The position numbers and the translations under genes are program-made. Of a stretch of 51,861 bases of DNA, positions 28,754-37,274 are shown piece after piece (positions within the stretch are counted from its first letter, which is position 1; every line of letters starts with the position of its first letter). The DNA comes from a virus. The stretch lies in the IMG/VR virus record IMGVR_UViG_3300027710_000035, positions 1-51,861 of that record; one strand, written 5' to 3'. The notes beneath the pieces are model-generated. The model had not been told where the DNA came from, made no database searches, and saw only the letters and a program-made list of their open reading frames with translations.

Positions 28754-28777
28754 AAATAGACCCCGAAGGGTCTATTT
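28754..28777 (-). terminator. Intrinsic terminator with UUCG loop
   Basis: AAATAGACCC (28754-28763), tetraloop, GGGTCTATTT (28768-28777). On the - strand the loop reads TTCG between CCC and GGG, a very stable tetraloop, and TTTTTTT follows. It ends the unit that stops at 28795. Confidence 0.88.
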
Positions 28778-28794
28778 GGTAAAGGTAAAACTTA

Positions 28795-29454
28795 TCAGTT
28801 TTCGCTGACAAACCTTTTGTATTGTGCAAATAGATCTGTTACTGCTTCGTTCATATCTGCGTATGCTTTTGGACTTGTTCCGTCCATTCTATCGCCTTGC
28901 CCTGGCTGATTCTCTTGATGTGCAAACTGGTTTGCATCGAACTCATTCTTTTTGTTAGGGTCAGATGGAGTGTTGTCATACTCGTCAACTGGCTCTTTCT
29001 TTTCCATGTCATGATCATCCATGTCGTGATCACCGTCATTGTCTAGGTCGCCGTGTGCTTTGTTAACATCATCACCGCCTTCGTCATCGCCATCCATTGG
29101 ATTTAACTTGTCAATAACACTACGCATAGTATCTGCTGGGCTTCCGCTGCCTGCTGGCTCTAGTGTTCCCGGTGCTGGTGGTGCATTGTCTAATGGAGGA
29201 GATGCTGATACAGGTTTGTTTTGACCTGCAAGTTGCATGATAGTAGCTAACATGTTGCTTAGTTCATCACCGCTGCCTGCTGACATGTTAATGCTTGCTG
29301 GCATAGATGGCTTCTCTGGAGCAATGTCCATGCCCATTTCTGGAACCATACCTGGCATCATACCACACTCTTCAACTTGCTGACTTTCCTTGATAATGTT
29401 AGGATTGTCGGCATCTAGTTCTGCCAATCTTTTTAGTACGTCAATCATTTGCAT
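28795..29454 (-). CDS. Acidic low-complexity protein (219 aa)
   Basis: ATG at 29454 is preferred over GTG at 29472: AAGGAAAATAAT precedes it. The N-terminal part is helical (MIDVLKRLAELDADNP), then Met/Pro-rich (MMPGMVPEMG), then very acidic Asp/Gly-rich (about residues 120-165). The last helix is EAVTDLFAQYKRFVSEN. Such compositions occur in prohead-core or internal proteins, but here the role is inference. It precedes the terminase gene. Confidence 0.65.
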   Translation of the reverse strand: MQMIDVLKRLAELDADNPNIIKESQQVEECGMMPGMVPEMGMDIAPEKPSMPASINMSAGSGDELSNMLATIMQLAGQNKPVSASPPLDNAPPAPGTLEPAGSGSPADTMRSVIDKLNPMDGDDEGGDDVNKAHGDLDNDGDHDMDDHDMEKKEPVDEYDNTPSDPNKKNEFDANQFAHQENQPGQGDRMDGTSPKAYADMNEAVTDLFAQYKRFVSEN

Positions 29455-29455
29455 A

Positions 29456-30043
29456 TTATTTTCCTTTGCCACTTATAGGGCCAATGTTTCCTGGTTCTGC
29501 ATCTGTATTGAACTTGGCAGGACCGTCTGTGGGAATTTCTTCTCCACGCTCGCGTCTTTGTAATTTCAAGATATCATTCAATTCTTTGACAAATCCACTG
29601 TTGTATTTGTCACCGTAAAAATCTTCCATTTGAGCATTAGGAGCTTCTTTGTAATCTGGATCAGCTAACAAAGCGCCTTCTCTTTTAGGTTCAATATTTT
29701 GATATTCTTCAGTAGGTTCCATAGGACTGCGAACTACTAAATGTTGTTTACCTACACCAAGACCTGAACTTAGATATTCTGTTAGTTCAAATTGTGTAGT
29801 TGGATAGTCTAATACAACTTCATAGATATTAACTTCGCAATTTTTAACTTGGGGGAAATCTAATGGTAGCGCTTGAATAGGAGTCTTTGATTTTTTGAAT
29901 CCTGCTGGAGCATTGCCTGTAGTGAAACGGCTTAGTAAGCTCTTCATAGTATCTTCTTGCTCAGTGGTCATTTCGCCGGCAATTTTGATACGGAAGTCAT
30001 ACTTCTTTTTAGATTCGGTTAGGTGTTCTTTGAATGATTTCAT
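29456..30043 (-). CDS. Conserved phage protein (195 aa)
   Basis: The N-terminus MKSFKEHLTESKKKYDFRIK is like the start peptides of prohead or internal proteins in T4-like phages. A ferredoxin-like strand-helix pattern follows (FRIKIAGEMTTEQEDTMKSLLSRF, given as pieces FRIKIAGEM and EDTMKSLLSRF), and the C-terminal 60 residues are charged and flexible. The late box AATAAATA lies 7 nt before the ATG with no ribosome site. Likely virion-related but unassigned. Confidence 0.65.
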   Translation of the reverse strand: MKSFKEHLTESKKKYDFRIKIAGEMTTEQEDTMKSLLSRFTTGNAPAGFKKSKTPIQALPLDFPQVKNCEVNIYEVVLDYPTTQFELTEYLSSGLGVGKQHLVVRSPMEPTEEYQNIEPKREGALLADPDYKEAPNAQMEDFYGDKYNSGFVKELNDILKLQRRERGEEIPTDGPAKFNTDAEPGNIGPISGKGK

Positions 30044-30049
30044 AGTGTA

Positions 30050-30529
30050 TTATTTATTAAGATTCTTTAGTTTCTCCAGGATGCTATTACGATCTGTAAT
30101 AATATATCCTTCGCCCTCAACGGTATTTCCGCTACCTTCACCGTGTTTTTTGTCTATGGCCAGCTTCTTAAGCTGTAAATCAACCATCTTTAACTTCTTA
30201 TCGATTTTGTTAGTTTTAGCTGTGATAGCGGCATTCATCATCTGTGCGGCTACTTCAAACATACGAGAACCGTAGCGTGCTTCTACGTTCATTCCTAGGT
30301 CCATTAAGTCATCGTAGGCTTTTTCAGCTTTGTCTGCAAGTGCATCTAGCTCTGCATCACTGATATCTCCCAGCCCTTTTACACGAGGTAACGCGGCTGC
30401 AATCTTATCAAATTCTTCTAACTTTTCTTCTAGATTAATTGTAGGCACTGGACTTACATCAACTGCTTCTGCTTGAATAACAGGCTCAGCTGGTTCTATG
30501 TTTAAGAGTTCTTCTAACTTTTTTGTCAT
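30050..30529 (-). CDS. 16: Terminase small subunit gp16-like (159 aa)
   Basis: ATG at 30529 is chosen; the longer frame to 30685 lies inside the gp4-like gene. Residues about 85-150 (NVEARYGSRMFEVAAQMMNA then KIDKKLKMVDLQLKKL) match the central long-helix pair of phage gp16, which assembles as a ring and regulates gp17. The flanks are disordered, as in gp16 (164 residues in T4). It lies 4 nt after the gp4-like gene and two genes upstream of gp17. Confidence 0.82.
   Translation of the reverse strand: MTKKLEELLNIEPAEPVIQAEAVDVSPVPTINLEEKLEEFDKIAAALPRVKGLGDISDAELDALADKAEKAYDDLMDLGMNVEARYGSRMFEVAAQMMNAAITAKTNKIDKKLKMVDLQLKKLAIDKKHGEGSGNTVEGEGYIITDRNSILEKLKNLNK
30051..30058 (-). promoter_or_regulatory. 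Late-type promoter, leaderless spacing
   Basis: AATAAATA on the - strand, 7 nt before the ATG at 30043. It overlaps the end of the small-terminase gene. Confidence 0.62.
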
Positions 30530-30533
30530 ATTT

Positions 30534-30980
30534 TTACTTATTCCGTTTTCCACCATTCTGGAAAATATCGCTTTCGTTGACAATCCTAAACTTAATGCCC
30601 TGCTGACTGCACCAATCTGCGGCTGCTGACCATTTGGCTTGATTCTTAATAAACTGTGCTTGATTGTAGGGGTTTTTACCCACACGTTCTTTTAGGGTTT
30701 GATTAGCAGGTTTTATTTCTACAATCTCAACGTGCTTTTTCATATTCTTATCGACATAAGAAATTAAGAAATCAGGAACGTATATTGTATGCTTGCCAGT
30801 TAATGGATCTCTATAAGGTATCTTTACACTTTCACTGGCCCACTGCTGTATGCTAGGATTGTTATCGCAGAAAGTCATAAATGTGAATTCCCAAGAACTT
30901 CTATACCTAGGAGCACCTTGTCCTATATATTTTTCGGGATTTTTTATTTTATAAACACCCTGACTAAACTTTAAGCTCAT
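30534..30980 (-). CDS. 4: Head completion protein gp4-like, nuclease fold (148 aa)
   Basis: T4 gp4 is needed to finish the head before tail joining. The pattern G-YKIKNPEKYIGQGAPRYRSSWE, SE-VKIPYRDP, YVPDF and VEIKP matches gp4 and the TnsA-like endonuclease fold (acidic PDF and ExK residues). Length (148) equals the family (150 in T4). Start overlaps the upstream stop in ATGA (30977-30980). Confidence 0.87.
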   Translation of the reverse strand: MSLKFSQGVYKIKNPEKYIGQGAPRYRSSWEFTFMTFCDNNPSIQQWASESVKIPYRDPLTGKHTIYVPDFLISYVDKNMKKHVEIVEIKPANQTLKERVGKNPYNQAQFIKNQAKWSAAADWCSQQGIKFRIVNESDIFQNGGKRNK

Positions 30981-31345
30981 GCTACAATGTTTCTTTGAAT
31001 TTCAGGATGTGTTTGGAATTTTTCAGCGTAACCTAGACTGCTACTTTTAAATCTATTGTAATTTAGTATCTCAGAAACTAGTCCAGATAACTGTACGTTG
31101 TCTAATCCTTTTAGTGTATCTAAAATTTGCATAGGATTATAGCCGTCTTGTTTGGCCTGTCTAATAATTGTAACAGCAATAGATTCTGCGGCTACTTCGC
31201 CGAAATCTCTATTAGTAAAATAGCCCTTCATAGCGGCTAGTACAGATGAATTAATTTCAACTGGTGCACTCATATATGAGTCAAATGCTTGTACTGTTGA
31301 GTCTTGAGATTTACTAACAGGGATGTTAGAATAATTTTGATTCAT
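30977..31345 (-). CDS. Helical phage protein between gp48-like and gp4 genes (122 aa)
   Basis: Mostly helical (AMKGYFTNRDFGEVAAESIA; ILDTLKGLDNVQLSGLVSEIL) with a disordered N-terminus. ATG at 31345 has AGGAGG-type spacing (TCCTCC complement: CTTTTAGGAGG just inside the upstream end). I recall small structural proteins at this position in marine T4-like phages but cannot name this one. Possibly a baseplate or head component. The stop overlaps the gp4-like start. Confidence 0.65.
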   Translation of the reverse strand: MNQNYSNIPVSKSQDSTVQAFDSYMSAPVEINSSVLAAMKGYFTNRDFGEVAAESIAVTIIRQAKQDGYNPMQILDTLKGLDNVQLSGLVSEILNYNRFKSSSLGYAEKFQTHPEIQRNIVA

Positions 31346-31347
31346 AA

Positions 31348-32493
31348 TTACCTTTTAGGAGGAAATATAAGTGCGGCAGGATTTGCTCTAATCTTCCCGT
31401 CAACACTGGTATTAAACGCTTTGAAGATGTTGATACCCACCCCGCCTGGCAAATTGAACACTCCTGGATTGTATTCCGTGCTTGGAGGTGTATAATATTT
31501 TCCTGGAGATGTTTTAGTTAGAGCACCAAGTGCTCCGCTGGCAATATTATAACCTGTAGCCTTGGTTCGAACAATACCTTTAGTGTTTACATAATTCTTA
31601 GCAAGGATTGTAGCAATATCTAACAGTGGGTTAGGCGAATTATATTGGCCGCCTACTTTGCCAAACACTCGCTGAGCGCCCGGTTTATCAAAGCCTGTTT
31701 CTTTTTTAACATAGTAGGGATTGTTTATAGGGTTGCCGGCAATCTGCAGTGGACTTGGCGTCTTATCATAATACACTGTTGTAAAACCTGGAGGATTAGT
31801 TTCTGCAACAATCTGACCATAATCATAAAGGACGTTTTCATAGGCAACCTGCATTCTATTCTGCATAGTCTTGCTGCCTTCACTTTGATTTAAACTATCA
31901 TGTGCCCATTCTGTAATCTTAGGATTAATCAAAGTTACCTGCGTAAAATTCTGTTGATGTAGACTATAAATTTCTATAGAAGTTAAGAAAGGAACTTTGA
32001 CATTGTTATCGTAGATACCATATTGATAATCTGTTTCACCGTACTTAGTATCTCTAAATTCTACAGGTACTTCGCCATTTGTTCCGTAACTACTGTCTGC
32101 AAAATAATGTTTGTAATAGTTGATCCATAGTTTATTAATGATATCGATGTTGTCATCATGGAACTCAACCCCCACTGGAGTATAGGTTAATTTAGTAGGT
32201 ACTACTGTTTTTCTATTGTACTGATTTAATGTCTCAGTAGCAATGGTAAATTTAGGAAGGTCGACTTTTTTAACCAACAGCCCAACATCCATTGAACTTT
32301 TATTCCTCCATTCTTGATCTATAATAGCATTAGGATTGATATTGAATACTACATAGTAGAGGAAACCAACTTTGGGAGAATATGCATAATTATCGTCAAC
32401 ATAAAGTCGACTAGCATGTTGGTAGTCTTTTAAATTAGGATAACCACTAGTATATCCTGTTGACGCTAAAAAGTTATTGAACGCATTACTCAT
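31348..32493 (-). CDS. Baseplate/tail-tube-associated protein, gp48/gp54-like (381 aa)
   Basis: Residues 20-100 (NLKDYQHASRLYVDDNYAYS then PKVGFLYYVVFNINP, LVKKVDLPKFTI, LNQYNRKTVV, VEFHDDN) follow the tube-like beta fold shared by gp19, gp48 and gp54 of T4-like phages, which build and cap the tail tube on the baseplate. The C-terminal half is Pro/Gly/Asn-rich. It is just downstream of the gp19 gene, fitting a tube initiator or cap. Which of the two T4 genes it corresponds to is unclear. The late box is 5 nt before the ATG. Confidence 0.72.
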   Translation of the reverse strand: MSNAFNNFLASTGYTSGYPNLKDYQHASRLYVDDNYAYSPKVGFLYYVVFNINPNAIIDQEWRNKSSMDVGLLVKKVDLPKFTIATETLNQYNRKTVVPTKLTYTPVGVEFHDDNIDIINKLWINYYKHYFADSSYGTNGEVPVEFRDTKYGETDYQYGIYDNNVKVPFLTSIEIYSLHQQNFTQVTLINPKITEWAHDSLNQSEGSKTMQNRMQVAYENVLYDYGQIVAETNPPGFTTVYYDKTPSPLQIAGNPINNPYYVKKETGFDKPGAQRVFGKVGGQYNSPNPLLDIATILAKNYVNTKGIVRTKATGYNIASGALGALTKTSPGKYYTPPSTEYNPGVFNLPGGVGINIFKAFNTSVDGKIRANPAALIFPPKR

Positions 32494-32498
32494 ACAAA

Positions 32499-32505
32499 TA
32501 TTTAG
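32499..32505 (-). promoter_or_regulatory. Late-type promoter, leaderless spacing
   Basis: CTAAATA on the - strand, 5 nt before the ATG at 32493, and just after the terminator at 32512-32542. Confidence 0.65.
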
Positions 32506-32511
32506 CCAAAT

Positions 32512-32542
32512 AAAAAGCCCGGGTTTTTATGCCGAGCTTTTT
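32512..32542 (-). terminator. Intrinsic terminator after the tail tube gene
   Basis: AAAAAGCCCGGG (32512-32523) pairs with GCCGAGCTTTTT (32531-32542) with one or two mismatches; a T-run follows on the - strand. The tail tube gene ends at 32560. Confidence 0.8.
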
Positions 32543-32559
32543 GATAGTTAATTTAACTA

Positions 32560-33210
32560 TTAACCTGTACTTAGACCTTGTGCGCCTGCCGGACGTACTA
32601 CACGACCTACGTCGATACCAATGCCGCTGGCTGCACCACCTGGAGCATCTAGTTGAATAGCATTATCATAAGTGATAGTTAGTGCAATATCCATTGGGTT
32701 AGTTGCATCTGCGTAGTCACCGCCTTGATAAGTAGCCTGCTTAATAAAGCATCCTAAGAATTCAAAACTTTCTAGTGTAACTGGTTCAAATTGACCGTTA
32801 CCACCGTCAAGCATTTCAACACGCATTCTGAACTTATAATCAATACCGCTAGCAGCACCGCTTTGTTCAAAGAAGTCAAATTGTTTCTGTAGTTGCTCAC
32901 CTACCTTGCGACTAACAACACCGCTCGCGTCATCACGGATAGTTAATTTTGCATCTGCAAAATTGTGCTTACCTAATAGCTTAACTGTGCTGTTGTAAAC
33001 AGGTAATTTGATTTCTTCAAAACTAACTTCAGGACGGCTAACGTTCATTACCTGTTTAGTTAGTTCAGTTGTAGGTTGCCCTGGAACACCAAAACTGTCT
33101 AAAGTAACACGGAAGCGGTACTTTAGTTTTGGCATCAACAGACCCTGTGTAGTGGAAGCCTGACTTCCACTAATAGGTACTGTAAATCTTGATAAACTTG
33201 CGATTGGCAT
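32560..33210 (-). CDS. 19: Tail tube protein gp19 (216 aa)
   Basis: Forms the rigid inner tube of the contractile tail. Pattern MPKLKYRFRVTLDSFG then V-RPEVSFEEI-LPVYNS, LTIRDDASG and FDFFEQ matches phage gp19. The family length is about 163 in T4 and about 210 in cyanophages. Start: AAGGAGCATTTAT before the ATG, with a GGTAAATA late box 21 nt upstream. It is directly downstream of the sheath gene, as in T4. Confidence 0.93.
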   Translation of the reverse strand: MPIASLSRFTVPISGSQASTTQGLLMPKLKYRFRVTLDSFGVPGQPTTELTKQVMNVSRPEVSFEEIKLPVYNSTVKLLGKHNFADAKLTIRDDASGVVSRKVGEQLQKQFDFFEQSGAASGIDYKFRMRVEMLDGGNGQFEPVTLESFEFLGCFIKQATYQGGDYADATNPMDIALTITYDNAIQLDAPGGAASGIGIDVGRVVRPAGAQGLSTG

Positions 33211-33231
33211 ATAAATGCTCCTTATTCTTTG

Positions 33232-33239
33232 TATTTACC
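33232..33239 (-). promoter_or_regulatory. Late promoter with normal leader
   Basis: GGTAAATA on the - strand with a 21-nt leader that carries AAGGAG. This is the leadered type, in contrast to the 5-7 nt spacing at other late genes. Confidence 0.65.
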
Positions 33240-33241
33240 TA

Positions 33242-36187
33242 TTATAGTCCGGCTGCAATGTCACCAGTATTTTTCAAGCGTAGTGGAATATAAATGTATT
33301 CAATAGCTTTTACTGGCTCAATGGCAATGTCAACATACAACTCATTTCTGTCAATTCTAGAAGGAGTGTTGTTTGTCTCATCGCAGACTACAACATAATC
33401 ATATAGTGCTCTTTGTCCTACTAACTCAAGCATTAGACTTTCGGCTGCTGCTTTAATTTCGCGACGTGTCTGAGCATCGTTAGGTTCAAACAAGAATGGT
33501 CTTGCAAGAACATCTAGTTGTTTACGTAGATAGCAAACTAAACGTGCTACGTTAATTCTATCTAGTGCGCTGGCATTTCTAGCACGAGTACGCTGACCAT
33601 AGGCCAATACGCCAACACCAGTTAGTGTAGCAATTGGGTTAATCTTAACATCGTCAAGTACGTCACGTAGACCTTGTGGCAATGCAGTAGTCTTGAACTC
33701 GCCTTCAGCATTGATATAACCAACACTAGTTGCATTGTCAACACCACCACGACGTGTTCCTGCTGGAGCAAACCATGGGTAGCTCTTAGCATCACTGTTA
33801 ATGATTGTACGCAACATCATGTGACTTGGTGGAACAACAATCTTGTTGCCTGTGTTGTCAGTAGCATAGCCACTTGGGTAGTACATGGCCATGTATTCGT
33901 CATAGCTTGTAGCACCTGCATCACCGTTGTCTAATGCACCAGCAGTGTTTAAACCCCAAGCATTCAACGCAGTGCCAGTTGGCTCTAAGCGGAATGGTGT
34001 ATCACCTACAACAAACGCAGTAATACCGCGATCAGTGTTCAATCCAATCATGTTCTGAATAACTTCAGGATAACCAGGAGTTGCTAGCAAATTAAATCCT
34101 AGCGTGTCATTATCACGGATACTTTGATTAGTATCAATTAGAGATTTCATAGCCTCAATTACTTGTGCTCGTTGACTTAGTCTACCAAACTGCGGACCAC
34201 CGTCAGCGGCTACAGCATTCTGTGATACCCAGCGATCAGCTGCATATGAAGACATGCTAGCATTGTTAAGTCGAGGGTTTGTTTCAGTAACATCGATGTA
34301 ACCAGAAACATATCTCTTAACGTTGAATCCGCTACGGCGTGTGTTCCATAGACGCATACCTTTTGGATACAATGCTGGATCTGGTGCATCTGGATCTAGG
34401 TTGTTACTGCCTAACAATCTTGAAATGCTAGATGGTGTAGAGCTAGAACCTTGCTCTGCCCAACGTGCATCGGCAAACAACCATCCATCTGGTGTTGATT
34501 GATCTGTTACATCTTGTTTGACCCACTCAGTACCGCTGTAAACATAAATGTTTCTACCATACTGATCGATATCACTAGTGTCAACCCAGATATCGCCCGT
34601 GACTAGTGCTGAACCATCAGATTGTCCTGTAGTTTTGTCAGGCTCTGTGGCACTAATGATTGGACCAGCTGGATCAGCGTTAGGGAATGAGTTGCTATAG
34701 CCAACCCATGTTGTACCGTTGTGATACATAACATCCACTTCATCGACAACACTGTTGTACCATAATGCTCCGTCTGCAGGAACTGTATATGGAGCAGTTG
34801 GAGTTGCTTCATAGACTAATGACTTCCAAGCAGTAGCAATATAGTTGAATTGTGTTGTGCCAAAGACAAAATCATTGGTAGGTGTTGAATATAGATTTGC
34901 AGTTGACCCTAGGGCAAAGAAGTTTCCTAATGGGGTATTAGTATCGTCGTATAACTCAAAAGCGCCACCACCAGAGTGTGTGATAGATAACACGTTTGTA
35001 GTGTTATCCCAGGTTGCGCTTAGGTAAGTTAAACCTGCCGCTGAAAGAGCTGCTGGAATTAATGATCCTAATTTTAGTCCGGTATTTAAGGTGTTAACAG
35101 TTACAGTTTGTGTGCTACTCCAAGTACCAGATAATGTTGTTTCTCTTACAACAAATTTATAATCTGTTGAAGGATTTGCAATGTTACCACTAGCTGATCC
35201 AGTGATTGTTGTAACACCTGTTACAGCTTTTCTCCAAACTTTAAAACTAGCAGATTCAGTAACACTGTGATCGTAGTTAGATTCAATGAATAACGATCCT
35301 ACTGGAATATTTTTACCGCCGCCTGTAGCATCTAATGCATAGTTAGCACTAGGGATATTAGAATAAATCGGTGTAGTTACAGTAGTCCAAGACTGACTTG
35401 AACTATTGTATAATTTGATTGACCAGTTTGCACCATTTGCAGGAGTGGTTGTTGTTACCCAAACGCTGCCAGTAGCAGTACTACCGTTAAAGTTTGGATA
35501 AGAATAGTGTTGACTAATTGCAACTTGTTTACCGCTATCAAAACCATCAGCTACTGCTGTCCAAGTGTTATTTGATCTCTTGTAGTATAACTGATTTGTA
35601 TTGTTGCTGGTTACAACCATGCAATAATCACCAATCTGACCAACACTGGCTGCAGGGGCACTTCCGTCAAAGTTAGCTGCCTGTGAATTATCATCTAAAA
35701 CAATAGGAGTCTTAGCAGTAAATTTCTGTGTAGTTGCATTCCACTCTTTGACACCAAATACTGACGATGCAGTATCTACCCAATATGTTCCGCTAACTGG
35801 TGCGCCTACTGGTTCTGTACTAGTCGGTGTTAACGCAGCTAGGTCCATGTCTGCACGTACTATGTATGCACGTGAGCTTACACCTAATGCACTATAGGCA
35901 GCTTGTAAGCCATATTCGTTTAATTCATTACCGTGTAATGGATTGCCACTGCTGTCAGTGTAGAACAAAGGTGTTCCGAATGTATCTGTTAGATCACGTT
36001 GACTTGTGATTAACCATACTTTACCTGCATTAGCGGCTGTGGTACCCAAAGCTGTTGTTCCGCTTGGGTTTGTTTTATCTTCTTGTGTGGCTACAAATAG
36101 CATCGGCACCGTGCCGGGGGCTGACGGAGTGTAAAAACTCTCGTCAATAACGCTTACTTGTACGCCTGGTGAATTCAATGTTGCCAT
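33242..36187 (-). CDS. 18: Tail sheath protein gp18 with a large repeated insertion (981 aa)
   Basis: Contractile sheath subunit. The N-terminal part (SPGVQVSVIDESFYTPSAPG) and the C-terminal part (GGVDNATSVGYIN; ALDRINVARLVCYLRKQLD; GQRALYDYVVVCDETNN) are typical of gp18. T4 gp18 has 659 residues; here residues about 125-560 hold an insertion of at least six related beta modules (about 132, 186, 240, 296, 472, 531), each with a G-xWV start and a Trp or Tyr end. The insertion should decorate the outer sheath surface. SD GGAGACAG; a GGTAAATA box lies 30 nt upstream. Confidence 0.93.
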   Translation of the reverse strand: MATLNSPGVQVSVIDESFYTPSAPGTVPMLFVATQEDKTNPSGTTALGTTAANAGKVWLITSQRDLTDTFGTPLFYTDSSGNPLHGNELNEYGLQAAYSALGVSSRAYIVRADMDLAALTPTSTEPVGAPVSGTYWVDTASSVFGVKEWNATTQKFTAKTPIVLDDNSQAANFDGSAPAASVGQIGDYCMVVTSNNTNQLYYKRSNNTWTAVADGFDSGKQVAISQHYSYPNFNGSTATGSVWVTTTTPANGANWSIKLYNSSSQSWTTVTTPIYSNIPSANYALDATGGGKNIPVGSLFIESNYDHSVTESASFKVWRKAVTGVTTITGSASGNIANPSTDYKFVVRETTLSGTWSSTQTVTVNTLNTGLKLGSLIPAALSAAGLTYLSATWDNTTNVLSITHSGGGAFELYDDTNTPLGNFFALGSTANLYSTPTNDFVFGTTQFNYIATAWKSLVYEATPTAPYTVPADGALWYNSVVDEVDVMYHNGTTWVGYSNSFPNADPAGPIISATEPDKTTGQSDGSALVTGDIWVDTSDIDQYGRNIYVYSGTEWVKQDVTDQSTPDGWLFADARWAEQGSSSTPSSISRLLGSNNLDPDAPDPALYPKGMRLWNTRRSGFNVKRYVSGYIDVTETNPRLNNASMSSYAADRWVSQNAVAADGGPQFGRLSQRAQVIEAMKSLIDTNQSIRDNDTLGFNLLATPGYPEVIQNMIGLNTDRGITAFVVGDTPFRLEPTGTALNAWGLNTAGALDNGDAGATSYDEYMAMYYPSGYATDNTGNKIVVPPSHMMLRTIINSDAKSYPWFAPAGTRRGGVDNATSVGYINAEGEFKTTALPQGLRDVLDDVKINPIATLTGVGVLAYGQRTRARNASALDRINVARLVCYLRKQLDVLARPFLFEPNDAQTRREIKAAAESLMLELVGQRALYDYVVVCDETNNTPSRIDRNELYVDIAIEPVKAIEYIYIPLRLKNTGDIAAGL

Positions 36188-36217
36188 TTAACTGTCTCCT
36201 ATATGGATTACTTGAGT

Positions 36218-36225
36218 TATTTACC
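36218..36225 (-). promoter_or_regulatory. Late promoter with normal leader
   Basis: GGTAAATA on the - strand with a 30-nt leader that includes GGAGA before the sheath ATG at 36187. Confidence 0.65.
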
Positions 36226-36248
36226 AAGATGATGATAAAAACTCCTGG

Positions 36249-36255
36249 TTAAATA
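36249..36255 (+). promoter_or_regulatory. Late-type promoter for the HNH-like gene
   Basis: GG-TTAAATA on the + strand with a 30-nt leader to the ATG at 36286; a G-rich AGGGCGGGG precedes the start. It is divergent from the sheath promoter. Confidence 0.5.
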
Positions 36256-36285
36256 CGTAACAAAAGGGCGCAAAAAGGGCGGGGT

Positions 36286-36621
36286 ATGAGAAATTTATGT
36301 AGAATATGTAAACAAAGACCTGTAGCAGTTAACTACTACAAAGAAGGTCGTGCATTCTACAGGTCAAAATGCGACCACTGTGCTAATAATCGAAGTGACG
36401 GTACTCCAAAGTGGGAGTTAGCTGGTTACAAAAAGAAAACTGTCTGCGATAAGTGTAACTACACTTCTAAATACAGTGAACAGTTTAATGTGTTCTACGT
36501 TGATGGAGACCCTAGTAATTGTAGATATACAAATTTAAAAACAGTGTGTGCTAACTGCCAACGACTATTGCACAGGCTCAAGCTACCTTGGAAACAGGGC
36601 GATCTTCGACCAGATTTTTAA
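36286..36621 (+). CDS. HNH-like zinc-binding protein (111 aa)
   Basis: Four Cys pairs: C5/C8, C29/C32, C54/C57 and C88/C91, enough for two zinc ribbons. The C-terminal stretch YVDGDPSNCRYTNLKTVCAN resembles the last half of an HNH nuclease (D-----N---L--C--C), but the usual first His is not clear. So it may be a nuclease or a structural zinc protein. Its last 44 nt overlap the 3' end of the kinase gene on the other strand. It is the only + strand gene within the gp19-gp13 structural block. Confidence 0.7.
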   Translation: MRNLCRICKQRPVAVNYYKEGRAFYRSKCDHCANNRSDGTPKWELAGYKKKTVCDKCNYTSKYSEQFNVFYVDGDPSNCRYTNLKTVCANCQRLLHRLKLPWKQGDLRPDF

Positions 36622-37216
36622 TCTGCTCAAATAAGTCGTCTATGGATGAATTGTTCTGTATAGTGTAGTCGATGTCTTTGCCCACCCATGCAGTTTCGCT
36701 GGCATGCACGCCTAGTGCTTTAAGTTTTTCGGCGGCAAACGTATCACCATTATTTGCTTTGCCAGCCATAATATGCCAGCTAGGTAATTCACCACGTTGC
36801 ACCCAGATTACTTTTCCGCCTGCATTATGAATAGCCTTAATTTCGTTAGGAAAACGTACATCACTGATAACAATGTTGTCAGTGGTTTTACGCATTTTGT
36901 TTTCTACTGAAGCAATCCAAATATCGTCGTGGAAACCTTGACGGCAAACTTCAGTGCCCCAGTATTGTAAAATCCAACGGGGAGTTAACTGCGGCATATC
37001 TAAGCGTTTTGCCCACCAAGGATCTACTTGTTCACGCCATTCACGAGCTTCTTTGGTACGGCCTTCTAGGAGTGTGCGGTCCCATCCAAACACTGCGGCT
37101 ACAGCATCTTTAAGAGTATTAGCAAACGAGTCTCGACGAAATCCGTGAAAGTTAACCAAATAATCTGCGGCAGTGTCTTTGCCAGAGCCAATAAAACCCA
37201 CGAATCCGATAATCAT
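36578..37216 (-). CDS. 1: dNMP kinase gp1-like (212 aa)
   Basis: Phosphorylates deoxynucleoside monophosphates for DNA synthesis. The P-loop FIGSGKDT is at residues 8-15, followed by LVNFHGF and the TPRWILQYWGTEVCR motif that is characteristic of T4 gp1 and its phage relatives. Length (212) fits (241 in T4). SD AAGGAGATGCT. It overlaps the convergent HNH-like gene by 44 nt and probably uses the promoter-like site at 37240-37266. Confidence 0.9.
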   Translation of the reverse strand: MIIGFVGFIGSGKDTAADYLVNFHGFRRDSFANTLKDAVAAVFGWDRTLLEGRTKEAREWREQVDPWWAKRLDMPQLTPRWILQYWGTEVCRQGFHDDIWIASVENKMRKTTDNIVISDVRFPNEIKAIHNAGGKVIWVQRGELPSWHIMAGKANNGDTFAAEKLKALGVHASETAWVGKDIDYTIQNNSSIDDLFEQIKNLVEDRPVSKVA

Positions 37217-37239
37217 AGCATCTCCTTGCGATACTATAA

Positions 37240-37266
37240 TTTATAGGTTTTTTACTGCGATGTCAA
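37240..37266 (-). promoter_or_regulatory. Possible promoter for the dNMP kinase
   Basis: TTGACA (37266-37261) and TATAAA (37245-37240) on the - strand, but with only 15 bp between them; a TATAGT 22 bp away is the other choice. The dNMP kinase start is at 37216. Confidence 0.4.
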
Positions 37267-37274
37267 GATTTTTA

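Noticed and set aside
30530-30685. Longer N-terminus for the small terminase
   Set aside because: It would lie entirely within the gp4-like gene and its sequence does not resemble gp16; ATG at 30529 gives the family length.
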